From the NCBI GenBank assembly GCA_964390645.1, contig CAYMLL010000171.1, positions 1 through 16,000 on the forward strand: a stretch of DNA of 16,000 nt. Direction: 5' to 3'. Positions within the stretch are counted from its first letter, which is position 1. Each line of letters opens with the position of its first letter. Position numbers and translations under genes: made by a program. Below the pieces are notes generated by a model that searched no databases, had not been told where the DNA came from, and saw only the letters and a program-made list of their open reading frames with translations. This document shows, one piece after another, positions 9,221 through 16,000 of the stretch. This DNA is from CAYMLL01 sp964390645 (GTDB lineage Bacteria > Planctomycetota > UBA8108).

Positions 9221-10519
9221 CCCCCGGGGTTGGGGGCGCCCCTATGGGGGGCGTGGCGCCAGCCGCGGGCGCAGCGTCTGGCGCAAGGCGGGATCCCCGG
9301 GTCCCCGGACGCCGTCGACCATGCCAGGTTCGCGGACTGGATCGTCCGCCACGGAGCTCTCCTGTCCATCGACCGGGGCGAGACGAGAGCCGCCCTGACA
9401 CGGCTGGCCCGGACCTACCACGCACGCCGCAACGCGCTCGCCGGCCGCATCGAGAAGGCATCGCGCACCGCCGTCGCCTGGCTCGACGCGGCCGGGCGCA
9501 CGGCCGGGGCGGGGCGCGCGGGCGACGGCGTCGACGAGCGCCTGCTGGAGCGTGGCAGCCCCCGTCGTGCTGCCTCCACCGTGCCGCGCGCCCTCCCGGT
9601 CGCTTTCGAGCAGGCGGGACCGATCTCGGGACGCGGCAGCGGGCGCCTCGAGCTCGCGCGCCGGATCGCCAACCCGGAGAACCCTCTCACGGCGCGCGTC
9701 GTCGTAAATCGCGTCTGGCACCATCTCTTCGGCCGCGGCATCGTCGCCTCGGTGGACAACTTCGGCTTCCTCGGCAGCCGTCCGTCCCACCCCGGGCTGC
9801 TCGACCATCTAGCCTGGCGCTTCGTGCACGAGGACGGCTGGTCGATCAAGCGCCTCGTGCGTCGACTCGTCCTCTCGAGCACCTACGGCATGTCTAGCCG
9901 TCCGGACGACCCTCGCGCCGATGAGCTCGACCCCGACAACGTCCTCCTCCATCGCATGCCGGTGCGCCGTCTGGAGGCCGAGGCCATCCGCGACTCGACG
10001 CTGACGATCTCCGGGCGTCTCGATCGCAGGCTCCTCGGGCCTCCGGTGCCGGTACACCTGACGGAGTTCGTCATCGGACGGGGACGCCCCGGCAAGAGCG
10101 GGCCGCTCGACGGCAACGGGCGACGCAGCATCTACACGGCCGTGCGTCGAAACTTCCTGCCCACCCTGATGATCACCTTCGACGTGCCGATCCCGTTCAG
10201 CGGTGTGGGTCGACGCAACGTCACGAACGTCCCCGCGCAGTCTCTCGCGCTGATGAACGATCCGCTCCTCTACCAGCAGGCAGGCGTCTGGGCAAGGCGC
10301 CTGCTCGAGGAGCACCGGGACGGATCACACGCCGCGCGGATCGACGCGCTGTATCGCACCGCGTTCGGACGCGCTCCGCAGGATGCCGAGCGCCGCAGCT
10401 GCGAGACGGCCGTCGAACGGATCGCCGAAAGTCATCGCACCGGCCCCGATGACCTGCGCGTGTGGACGGACCTCTGCCACTCGCTCTTCAGCGTCAACGA
10501 CTTCATCTACATCCGATGA
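9221..10519 (+). CDS. DUF1549/DUF1553 planctomycete protein (second copy), part after the gap
   Basis: These 432 residues complete the gene that starts at 7389; the apparent frame change is explained by the gap and is not a real pseudogene. They begin with a segment typical of the linker before DUF1553 (AWRQPRAQ, then a helical DHARFADWIVRHGALLS and LARTYHARRNALAGRI). DUF1553 starts near SGRGSGRLELARRI, with NPLTARVVVNRVWHHLFGRGIV encoded from about 9680 and the usual downstream blocks VRRLEAEAIRDS, NVPAQSLALMNDPLL and the end LFSVNDFIYIR. Joined, the protein is about 1,040 residues plus the few missing ones. The stop codon overlaps the next start as ATGA (10516-10519), indicating tight translational coupling to the second DUF1501 gene. 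The family call is firm; the first ~20 residues after the gap are less reliable. Confidence 0.9.
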   Translation, partial: PPGLGAPLWGAWRQPRAQRLAQGGIPGSPDAVDHARFADWIVRHGALLSIDRGETRAALTRLARTYHARRNALAGRIEKASRTAVAWLDAAGRTAGAGRAGDGVDERLLERGSPRRAASTVPRALPVAFEQAGPISGRGSGRLELARRIANPENPLTARVVVNRVWHHLFGRGIVASVDNFGFLGSRPSHPGLLDHLAWRFVHEDGWSIKRLVRRLVLSSTYGMSSRPDDPRADELDPDNVLLHRMPVRRLEAEAIRDSTLTISGRLDRRLLGPPVPVHLTEFVIGRGRPGKSGPLDGNGRRSIYTAVRRNFLPTLMITFDVPIPFSGVGRRNVTNVPAQSLALMNDPLLYQQAGVWARRLLEEHRDGSHAARIDALYRTAFGRAPQDAERRSCETAVERIAESHRTGPDDLRVWTDLCHSLFSVNDFIYIR

Positions 10520-11994
10520 CCGCCCCGCAAAGCCGACAAGGAAGCCCCCTGCCGGTCTCCCGGCGCGACCTCCTCGCACGCGCATCGAGTGGCTTTGGTG
10601 CACTCGCCCTCGCGGCGCTGCTCGAGTCCCGTGCCGGCGCAGCTGCGTCCACAGCAGCCGGTGCAGCCACTCGCTCGCCGCTGCTGCCCCGTCCTCCCCA
10701 TCACCAGCCCAAGGCGCGCAGCGTGATCTTCCTGTTCATGGAAGGCGGCGTCTCGCAGGTCGACTCGTTCGACCACAAGCCGGACCTCGCGAAGTACCAC
10801 GGCAAGGACCCGCGAAAGGTCATCGGCAAGCTCGAGAAGACACAGTTCCGCAACGTCGGCCGGGTCTTCAGGAGTCCATGGGAGTTCGCGCAGCGCGGCG
10901 AGAGCGGCATCTGGGCGAGCAACCTCTTTCCGCACATCGTCGGAGAGGGCGGTCATGGAGGCATCCTCGACCAGGTCGCGGTCATCCGGTCGATGACCTC
11001 GAAGTTTCCCGAGCACACCGGCGCGAACTACTTCCTCCACAGCGGCGTCGGTCTCCAGGGACGTCCGAGCATGGGCGCGTGGGCGACCTACGGGCTCGGC
11101 AGCCCCAGTCAGGAGCTTCCCGGCTACATTGTCCTCAACGGCGGGCAGATTCCCTCCGGCGGCCTCGACAACTTCTCGAGCGGCTTCCTCCCGGCCGGCT
11201 ACCAGGGCTCCCTGCTGCACGCGATCGGCACACCTCTCGCGAACGTCACACCCAGCGAGAGCCCCGAGCTGCAGGGCCGCAAGCGCGACCTCGTTCGCGA
11301 GCTCAACGCACACTCTCTCCGTCATTCGGGGAGGGTCGACGCGCTCGAGTCCGCGATCTCGAACTACGAGCTCGCCGCGAAGATGCAGGTCGCCGTGCCC
11401 GAGCTGATGGACGTCAGCGGGGAGAGCGCCGCCACTCGCGCGCTCTACGGGCTCGACGCCAAGAACAAGCACACGCGAACCTACGCGCGACAGTGCCTGA
11501 TCGCCCGACGGCTCGTGGAGCGGGGCGTGCGCTTCATCGAGCTGACAATCCCGATGGTCTTCGGCTACGGCCGCTGGGACGCCCACGGCAACATCAAGGG
11601 CAACCACGGCGGCAACGCGGTCGCGGTGGACCAGCCGATCGCCGGTCTCATCACCGATCTTCGCCGGCGCGGAATGCTCGACGATACCCTCGTGATCTGG
11701 TCCGGCGAGTTTGGCCGCACCCCCTTCGCCCAGGGATCGAACGGTCGCGACCACAACGAGCACGGCTTCTCGCTCTGGCTCGCCGGCGGCGGAGTCAGGG
11801 GTGGAGTGACCCACGGAGCGACCGACAACTGGGGCTATCGCGCGACGCAGGACCGCCTCGAGATGCACGACCTCCACGCGACGGTGATGCACCTCCTCGG
11901 TATCGATCACACGCGCCTCACCTATCGCTTCGGCGGCCGTGATATCCGGCTGACGGACGTCTACGGCGACGTGATCGAGGACATCCTCGCCTAG
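10516..11994 (+). CDS. DUF1501 family Tat-exported protein (second copy)
   Basis: This 492-residue protein starts at ATG 10516, overlapping the upstream stop as ATGA; an in-frame ATG at 10462 lies inside the preceding gene and is unlikely. The Tat signal S15-R-R-D-L-L20 precedes a hydrophobic stretch (ARASSGFGALALAALL) and ends near AGA-AAS. Family blocks are FMEGGVSQVDSFDHKP (from F74), WDAHG (~354), SGEFGRTPF (~396) and GRDHNEHGFSLWLAGGG (~410), all close to consensus and closer than in the copy at 5766. The fold belongs to the alkaline phosphatase-like superfamily, with Asp and His residues as probable metal ligands. It probably works with the DUF1549/1553 protein encoded just before it. 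The activity is not established for the family. Confidence 0.95.
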   Translation: MTAPQSRQGSPLPVSRRDLLARASSGFGALALAALLESRAGAAASTAAGAATRSPLLPRPPHHQPKARSVIFLFMEGGVSQVDSFDHKPDLAKYHGKDPRKVIGKLEKTQFRNVGRVFRSPWEFAQRGESGIWASNLFPHIVGEGGHGGILDQVAVIRSMTSKFPEHTGANYFLHSGVGLQGRPSMGAWATYGLGSPSQELPGYIVLNGGQIPSGGLDNFSSGFLPAGYQGSLLHAIGTPLANVTPSESPELQGRKRDLVRELNAHSLRHSGRVDALESAISNYELAAKMQVAVPELMDVSGESAATRALYGLDAKNKHTRTYARQCLIARRLVERGVRFIELTIPMVFGYGRWDAHGNIKGNHGGNAVAVDQPIAGLITDLRRRGMLDDTLVIWSGEFGRTPFAQGSNGRDHNEHGFSLWLAGGGVRGGVTHGATDNWGYRATQDRLEMHDLHATVMHLLGIDHTRLTYRFGGRDIRLTDVYGDVIEDILA

Positions 11995-12019
11995 CCGCCA
12001 AGACTCCCGAAGGAAATCG

Positions 12020-13018
12020 ATGAACTCGACCCTGACCCGGCTCGCCGTACTCGTCCTCGCGGCTCTCGCCCCCTCGCCTCTCCTCGCGCAGGACCGACCC
12101 TCACGCGTCGCGGAAGGACCGCCGGAGATGATCCTGGCGAAAGGCGCCGGTGAAGGCCCTGCCTGGCATCCCGAGCTCGGGCTCCTCTTCAGCGGAGGCG
12201 GCGGCATTCGCCGCAGGACGCTGGAAGGCACGAGCGAGATGTTCCGTCCCGAGGCCGGCACCAACGGACTGCTCTTCGACGCGAAGGGACGCCTTCTCGC
12301 CTGCGAGCCACGGCGGAGGCGTGTCACGCGCACCGGGCTCGACGGCAAGATCACGGTGCTCGCCGATCGCTTCAAAGGCAGGCGCTTCAACCAGCCCAAC
12401 GACATCACCGTAGACTCGCGTGGTCGCATCTACTTCTCGGACCCGTGCTACGGCGACCGCAGCCACCTCGAGATCGTCGACAAGGAGGGCCGCGAGGTCG
12501 AGGGTGTCTACCGGATCGATCTCGACGGCACGGTCAGCCGCATCATCACGCACGAGGCCGACCGGCCGAACGGTCTCCTCGTCACGCCGGACGACCGCCA
12601 CCTCTACGTCGCCGACAACAACAACAACGAGGTCGACGGCGCCCGCAAGCTCTGGCGCTTCGACCTGATGACCGATGGCCGCGTGCACCCGAAGAGCCGC
12701 AAGCTGATCTTCGACTGGAAGTCGTCGCGCGGTCCCGACGGCATGGCCATGGACAGGCAGGGACGTCTCTACGTCGCGGGCGGGCTGACGAAGCCGCGCC
12801 CCCCGGTCGAGACGAGCCACCACAAGGGAGGTGTCTACGTGTTCTCCGCGCCAGGGCAGCTCATCGACTTCCTGGCGGTCCCGCGCGCTGAGGGGACGAA
12901 CTGCGCCGTCGGTGGAGAAGACCTCAGAACGCTCTACATCACCGCCGGCGGCACGCTGTGGAGCGTGCGGACCCGCGTCGAGGGTCGCCCGGTCTGGCCG
13001 CGAAGGAAGAGGAGCTGA
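12020..13018 (+). CDS. SMP-30/gluconolactonase/LRE family protein, exported
   Basis: This 332-residue protein starts at ATG 12020, with AAGGAA just upstream. Residues 1-23 form a Sec signal (LAVLVLAALAPSPLLA-Q). The rest is a six-bladed beta propeller of the SMP-30 family, which hydrolyses sugar lactones or related esters with a divalent metal. Expected residues are visible: Glu45 in GEGPAW, Asn127 in QPND, Asn184 in RPNG and Asp240 in GPDGMAMD, matching the family's metal and substrate ligands. An ADNNNN run (198-203) follows the usual YVAD strand. It lies 25 bases after the second DUF1501 gene and 5 bases before the dioxygenase-like gene, so it shares their transcript. In this setting it may open a lactone formed by sugar oxidation, which would fit the redox proteins upstream; that link is inference. 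Confidence 0.93.
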   Translation: MNSTLTRLAVLVLAALAPSPLLAQDRPSRVAEGPPEMILAKGAGEGPAWHPELGLLFSGGGGIRRRTLEGTSEMFRPEAGTNGLLFDAKGRLLACEPRRRRVTRTGLDGKITVLADRFKGRRFNQPNDITVDSRGRIYFSDPCYGDRSHLEIVDKEGREVEGVYRIDLDGTVSRIITHEADRPNGLLVTPDDRHLYVADNNNNEVDGARKLWRFDLMTDGRVHPKSRKLIFDWKSSRGPDGMAMDRQGRLYVAGGLTKPRPPVETSHHKGGVYVFSAPGQLIDFLAVPRAEGTNCAVGGEDLRTLYITAGGTLWSVRTRVEGRPVWPRRKRS

Positions 13019-13023
13019 CGGCC

Positions 13024-13851
13024 ATGGCTGAAGCCGAGAGCTTCGATGCCATACCGGATCGGAAGGATGTCGAGCAAGTCGAGCGAGACCTGCGCTTCCA
13101 CCCGGTCGTCAACGATGCGCCGAAGACCCTCTCGGCGGAGCAGATCACGCGCTTCAACGAGGATGGGTTCCTCTCGGGCATCTCGATCTTCGACCATGCG
13201 GAGATCGCGGAACATCGCGCGTATTTCGATTCTCTTCTCGAAAAGGTCCTCGAGCAGGGCGGCGATGCCTACTCGATCAGCACGGCTCATCGGACCTACG
13301 GACGTGTCCACGATCTGCTGACCCATCCGCGCATCGTCGGTGCCGTGGTCGATCTGCTCGGAGAGGATGTGATCGGCTGGGGCTCCCACTACTTCTGCAA
13401 GCTCGCCGGCGATCCGAAGACGGTCGCGTGGCATCAGGACGCGAGCTACTGGCCGCTGTCCAAAAGCAAGACCGCGACGGTCTGGCTGGCCATCGACGAC
13501 GCCGACGCCGAGAATGCGTGCATGCGGTTCCTCCGCGGCTCGCACCGGTTCGGCCACATCGCGTGGCGCCAGAGCGACGCCTCGGAGAGGAACGTCCTCG
13601 ACCAGACCATCGACGCTGCCGAGACGTACGGCGAGCCCTTCGACAACGTGCTGCGGTCCGGAGAGGTCTCGATCCACTCGGACCTCCTCGTCCACGGCTC
13701 GAACGCGAACACATCGCAGCGGCGGCGCTGCGGATTGACGCTCCGCTACTGCTCCGCCGACGTGCGCGCGGGAATGGGATGGAATGCCAAGGGCGTCATC
13801 GTCAGCGGCCAGGATACGGGCGGACACTGGGCGAACTCGCCCCGTCCCTGA
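13024..13851 (+). CDS. Phytanoyl-CoA dioxygenase (PhyH) family non-heme iron oxygenase
   Basis: This 275-residue protein is of the usual length for the family. ATG 13024 was chosen because AGGAG (13010-13014) lies 9 bases upstream, across the stop of the SMP-30 gene; the longer in-frame start at 12958 overlaps that gene. PhyH proteins use Fe(II) and 2-oxoglutarate to hydroxylate small molecules. The iron triad is visible as H137-Q-D139 in WHQDASYW and His224 in LLVHGSNANTS, followed by an Arg-rich strand (RRRCGLTLRYC) that should hold the 2-oxoglutarate-binding arginine. There is no signal peptide, so it acts in the cytoplasm, unlike most of its operon neighbours. It is the last gene of the + strand operon. 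The substrate is unknown; family members hydroxylate lipids, ectoine, amino acids and other metabolites. Confidence 0.93.
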   Translation: MAEAESFDAIPDRKDVEQVERDLRFHPVVNDAPKTLSAEQITRFNEDGFLSGISIFDHAEIAEHRAYFDSLLEKVLEQGGDAYSISTAHRTYGRVHDLLTHPRIVGAVVDLLGEDVIGWGSHYFCKLAGDPKTVAWHQDASYWPLSKSKTATVWLAIDDADAENACMRFLRGSHRFGHIAWRQSDASERNVLDQTIDAAETYGEPFDNVLRSGEVSIHSDLLVHGSNANTSQRRRCGLTLRYCSADVRAGMGWNAKGVIVSGQDTGGHWANSPRP

Positions 13852-13881
13852 CCTCGAAACGACGCCACGTCGAACGACGTC

Positions 13882-13900
13882 CCCGCAGCGCGAAAGCGGG
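13882..13900. terminator. Weak hairpin between convergent operons
   Basis: CCCGC (13882-13886) can pair with GCGGG (13896-13900); alternatively CGC-GAAA-GCG (13889-13898) forms a small GNRA-loop hairpin. Both lie in the 61-base space between the dioxygenase and sulfatase stop codons. There is no U tract, so the terminator role rests mainly on position. Confidence 0.25.
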
Positions 13901-13912
13901 CCGGCGTCCCGC

Positions 13913-15604
13913 TCACCGACCTTTCGACGGCGCCTTCGGACGCTTCTTGCGCGCATCGCGGATGCGCTTGATCTCGCTGGGCGTGACGACATGGCAGCGC
14001 TCGGCCCACGCGTCGTATGCCGACGATAGACGCTCGACCACCGCCGAGTGCAGCACCGCGAGGTCGCGCGTCTCGCACCGGTCCGCTCCGACGTCGTAGA
14101 GCTCCCAGTCGGAAGTCTCTCCGCGGGCGACGAGCTTCCACTTGCCGTCGCGAACCGCGCGGTTGCCGTGGTGCTCCCAGAAGAGCGGCGCCGGACGTTC
14201 GATGGACCCGCCGCCGAGGGCAGGGATGAGGCTCACTCCCTCGAGCGGCAGGATGCTCTCGCCGGCGTGCGACTTCGGGTACTCGCCGTCCGCCGCGGCC
14301 AGAAACGTCGGCATGACATCGATGATGTGAGCGATTTGGGTCCGCCAGGCTCCGCCACCCTCGACGCGCGCCGGCCAGTGCACGATCGCCGGTGTGGCGA
14401 TGCCGCCCTCGTAGGTGTCGTGCTTGTAGTAGCGAAACGGCGTGTTGCTCGCGTTCGCCCAGCCGCCGCCGTAGGACGTGTAGGAGTCACGTCCGCCCTC
14501 CTGGTCGATCGTCGGTGACCTGCCGTTGGTGAATCCGTAGAGGCTGTACTCCGCGCACGCGCCGTTGTCGGCGAGGAAGACGAGCAGCGTGTTCTCGAGC
14601 CGGCCGCTGTCGCGCAGGGCGTCGACGACGCGACCGATGCCCCGATCCATACGGTCGACCATCGCCGCGTAGATGGCCATGCGGTGTGCCATGAGCTTCG
14701 AGACGTTCTCCTTCGTCACCCCCGCGATCTTCGACACGTGCGACGGCAGCTCGCTCGACGGGAAGTCCTTCCACGCGGGAACGAATCCCGGTCGCTCCGA
14801 CAGCTTCCACGTGTCGTCGACGAGACCGATCGCCTTCTGTCGAGCAAATCGCTCCGCGCGCAGCCGATCCCAGCCACGGTCGTAGCGACCGCGGTACTTC
14901 TCGATGTCCTCCTCGAGCGCGTGAAGCGGCCAGTGCGGCGCCGTGTAGGCGACGTAGAGGAAGAAGGGACGCTCCTTCCTCGACGCGGCGTGCTCGCCGA
15001 TGAACCTCGCGGCATTCGCCGAGATCGCATCGGTGTAGTAGAAGCTCGGGTCCTTGCGCGCCTCGGCGGTGATGTCCTCGTTGTCGCGGGTCAGGGTCGC
15101 GGGCGTGAAGAAGGAGCCGGCGCCGGCGATCGTGCCGTAGAAGCGATCGAAGCCTCGCTGCAGCGGCCAGTTGTACCGGTCCGCGTCGTTACGGGCCGTC
15201 CTGCGATTGGTCAGGTGCCACTTCCCGGCCATGTAGGTGGCGTAGCCGTTGGCCCGGAGCGCCTCCGCGATGGTCACACACTCACGATTGATGTTGCCCC
15301 GGTAGCCCCGGAGCCCCCAGTCGGGCTCCATGCAGCCCATGCCCGCCTGGTGGGCGTAGAGCCCGGTCAACAGCGCTGCGCGTGTCGGACAGCAGCGCGC
15401 GCCGTTGTAGAGCTGCGAGAAGCGGACACCGCCCCGGGCCAGCCGGTCGAGATTCGGAGTCGCGATCTCGCCGCCGTAGCAGCCGATGTCGGAGAAGCCC
15501 ATGTCATCGGCCAGGACGAGGACGATGTCCGGACGCTGCTGCGCTGCCGGGGAAAACGTATGGCAGACGAGCAGCACACAAAGAGTGGTGAGCATTCGCG
15601 ACAT
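13913..15604 (-). CDS. Formylglycine-dependent sulfatase (arylsulfatase-like)
   Basis: This 563-residue protein starts at ATG 15604, chosen because GGAGGAGGAG ends 8 bases upstream and a signal peptide follows (MLTTLCVLLVCHTFSPAA, cleavage near AAQ). It hydrolyses sulfate esters outside the cytoplasm. The signature C71-C-P-T-R75 follows the CxPxR rule, so Cys71 should be converted to formylglycine by an anaerobic- or FGE-type maturase encoded elsewhere. Metal ligands are D33-D34 in LADDMG and the Asp-Asn of FLADNGACAEY; GKWH (127-130) and APHWP provide further active-site residues. The C-terminal block (WKLVARGETSDWELYDVGAD) is typical of the family. It follows the DUF4432 gene on the same strand, 53 bases downstream, and is probably co-transcribed with it. 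The substrate cannot be read from sequence; a sulfated glycan is the most likely class in this context. Confidence 0.95.
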   Translation of the reverse strand: MSRMLTTLCVLLVCHTFSPAAQQRPDIVLVLADDMGFSDIGCYGGEIATPNLDRLARGGVRFSQLYNGARCCPTRAALLTGLYAHQAGMGCMEPDWGLRGYRGNINRECVTIAEALRANGYATYMAGKWHLTNRRTARNDADRYNWPLQRGFDRFYGTIAGAGSFFTPATLTRDNEDITAEARKDPSFYYTDAISANAARFIGEHAASRKERPFFLYVAYTAPHWPLHALEEDIEKYRGRYDRGWDRLRAERFARQKAIGLVDDTWKLSERPGFVPAWKDFPSSELPSHVSKIAGVTKENVSKLMAHRMAIYAAMVDRMDRGIGRVVDALRDSGRLENTLLVFLADNGACAEYSLYGFTNGRSPTIDQEGGRDSYTSYGGGWANASNTPFRYYKHDTYEGGIATPAIVHWPARVEGGGAWRTQIAHIIDVMPTFLAAADGEYPKSHAGESILPLEGVSLIPALGGGSIERPAPLFWEHHGNRAVRDGKWKLVARGETSDWELYDVGADRCETRDLAVLHSAVVERLSSAYDAWAERCHVVTPSEIKRIRDARKKRPKAPSKGR

Positions 15605-15657
15605 GGTGTCGGCTCCTCCTCCGGCCTGGCAGTCGTCCCGCCCGGCAGTCACTCGGC

Positions 15658-16000
15658 TCAGTCGGTCTTCGGCGGCTCTCTCTCGACGCTGGTGTCGCGG
15701 CCGGCGGCGACGGCCGCGCCCTTCCTGGCCGCCCCCGCGACGGACTCCTTCGTCGTGTGCATCCCGCACACGCGGCCGCAGGTGCGCGTGGCTCCCGGCG
15801 CCAGGCTCGGTAGCCGGCCCAGCTTGCGCTCCACGCTGCGATTGTACGGGTGCCCGGTGCCGGGCTCGAGTCCGGTGACGTAGCCGTCGACCTCCGCGGC
15901 GGTGTTCTTCCAGACGGTCAGGTAGGGCAGCTCCTTCGTCGACCACGACACGGAAGAGCCGACGTCCGCGGCCGCGTTTCGCAGCAGGATCGACAAAGGA
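15658..16000 (-). CDS. DUF4432 family protein (aldose 1-epimerase-like), C-terminal end
   Basis: The frame is open to the right edge, so only the last ~113 residues are present and the start lies outside. The block VSWSTKELPYLTVWKNTAAEVDGYVTGLEPGTGHPYNR, followed by ERKLGRLPSLAPGATRT (parts quoted from residues ~17-72 of the visible piece), matches the C-terminal pattern of DUF4432 proteins, which share the galactose mutarotase-like beta fold and are thought to handle sugars. A TTG at 15996 is not a credible start because it sits in the middle of a conserved region. The sulfatase gene follows 53 bases downstream on the same strand. The tail after the conserved domain is rich in Lys, Arg and Glu. 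A sugar epimerase or binding role is inferred from the family. Confidence 0.82.
   Translation of the reverse strand, partial: PLSILLRNAAADVGSSVSWSTKELPYLTVWKNTAAEVDGYVTGLEPGTGHPYNRSVERKLGRLPSLAPGATRTCGRVCGMHTTKESVAGAARKGAAVAAGRDTSVEREPPKTD

Noticed and set aside
7389..9398. Reading the pre-gap frame through the Ns to a stop at 9398
   Set aside because: Past the gap this frame gives no family similarity, while the frame from 9221 to 10519 continues into DUF1553. The 9398 stop is an artefact of gap length.
10507..12429. Minus strand open frame of 640 residues
   Set aside because: It is antisense to the second DUF1501 gene and part of the SMP-30 gene, both of which carry clear family motifs. 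Its translation shows no domain or credible start.
12613..12632. Run of AAC triplets as a possible microsatellite
   Set aside because: It encodes the ADNNNN stretch after a propeller strand, a place where SMP-30 proteins often have several Asn residues; four codons are too few to suggest slippage.
14684..15883. + strand open frame of 399 residues
   Set aside because: It is antisense to the sulfatase and DUF4432 genes, is Val/Arg-rich and has no domain pattern.
13913..15946. Longer sulfatase starting near 15946
   Set aside because: The extra 114 residues overlap the DUF4432 gene in another frame and would hide the signal peptide; the strong ribosome binding site supports 15604.

Overview
The window is GC-rich (roughly two thirds G+C by eye) and its gene content points to an uncultured member of the Planctomycetota or a related PVC-group bacterium. 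The markers are two DUF1549/DUF1553 'planctomycete cytochrome' proteins, two twin-arginine DUF1501 proteins, a formylglycine-type sulfatase, a DUF4432 sugar-epimerase-like protein and a compact Hanks-type Ser/Thr kinase. A 10-N scaffold gap at 9211-9220 indicates a draft assembly, probably metagenomic. The phylum assignment is an inference from family distribution.

Layout. (1) 1-549: the 3' end of an unidentified + strand gene, convergent with the kinase, with a hairpin between them. (2) 550-1518 (-): a soluble Ser/Thr kinase containing a 21-bp tandem repeat. (3) 1519-1840: a divergent intergenic region. (4) 1841-3016 (+): a secreted TIM-barrel, glycosidase-like protein of unknown activity. 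(5) 3141-13851 (+): six closely spaced genes. They are a PSCyt1-DUF1549-DUF1553 protein with two CxxCH motifs, a DUF1501 protein, a second DUF1549-DUF1553 protein that lacks the N-terminal cytochrome and is cut by the gap, a second DUF1501 protein, an SMP-30/gluconolactonase-like protein and a phytanoyl-CoA dioxygenase-like protein. (6) 13913-16000 (-): a sulfatase and, upstream of it on the same strand, the C-terminal end of a DUF4432 protein, both convergent with the long operon.

How the genes may work together. Most products carry Sec or Tat signals, so the locus mainly encodes an exported oxidative and hydrolytic set. DUF1549/DUF1553 and DUF1501 genes occur as pairs in this group and are usually linked to breakdown of complex, often sulfated, glycans; no exact reaction is established. 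The sulfatase, lactonase-like protein, epimerase-like protein and glycosidase-like protein fit a sugar or sulfated-polysaccharide catabolic locus. The most distinctive arrangement is two consecutive DUF1549/1553-DUF1501 pairs that differ in heme content and in coupling, separated by a hairpin and a sigma70-like promoter candidate. I see no CRISPR array, tRNA, rRNA, insertion sequence or phage gene, and no clearly new defence or mobile system.
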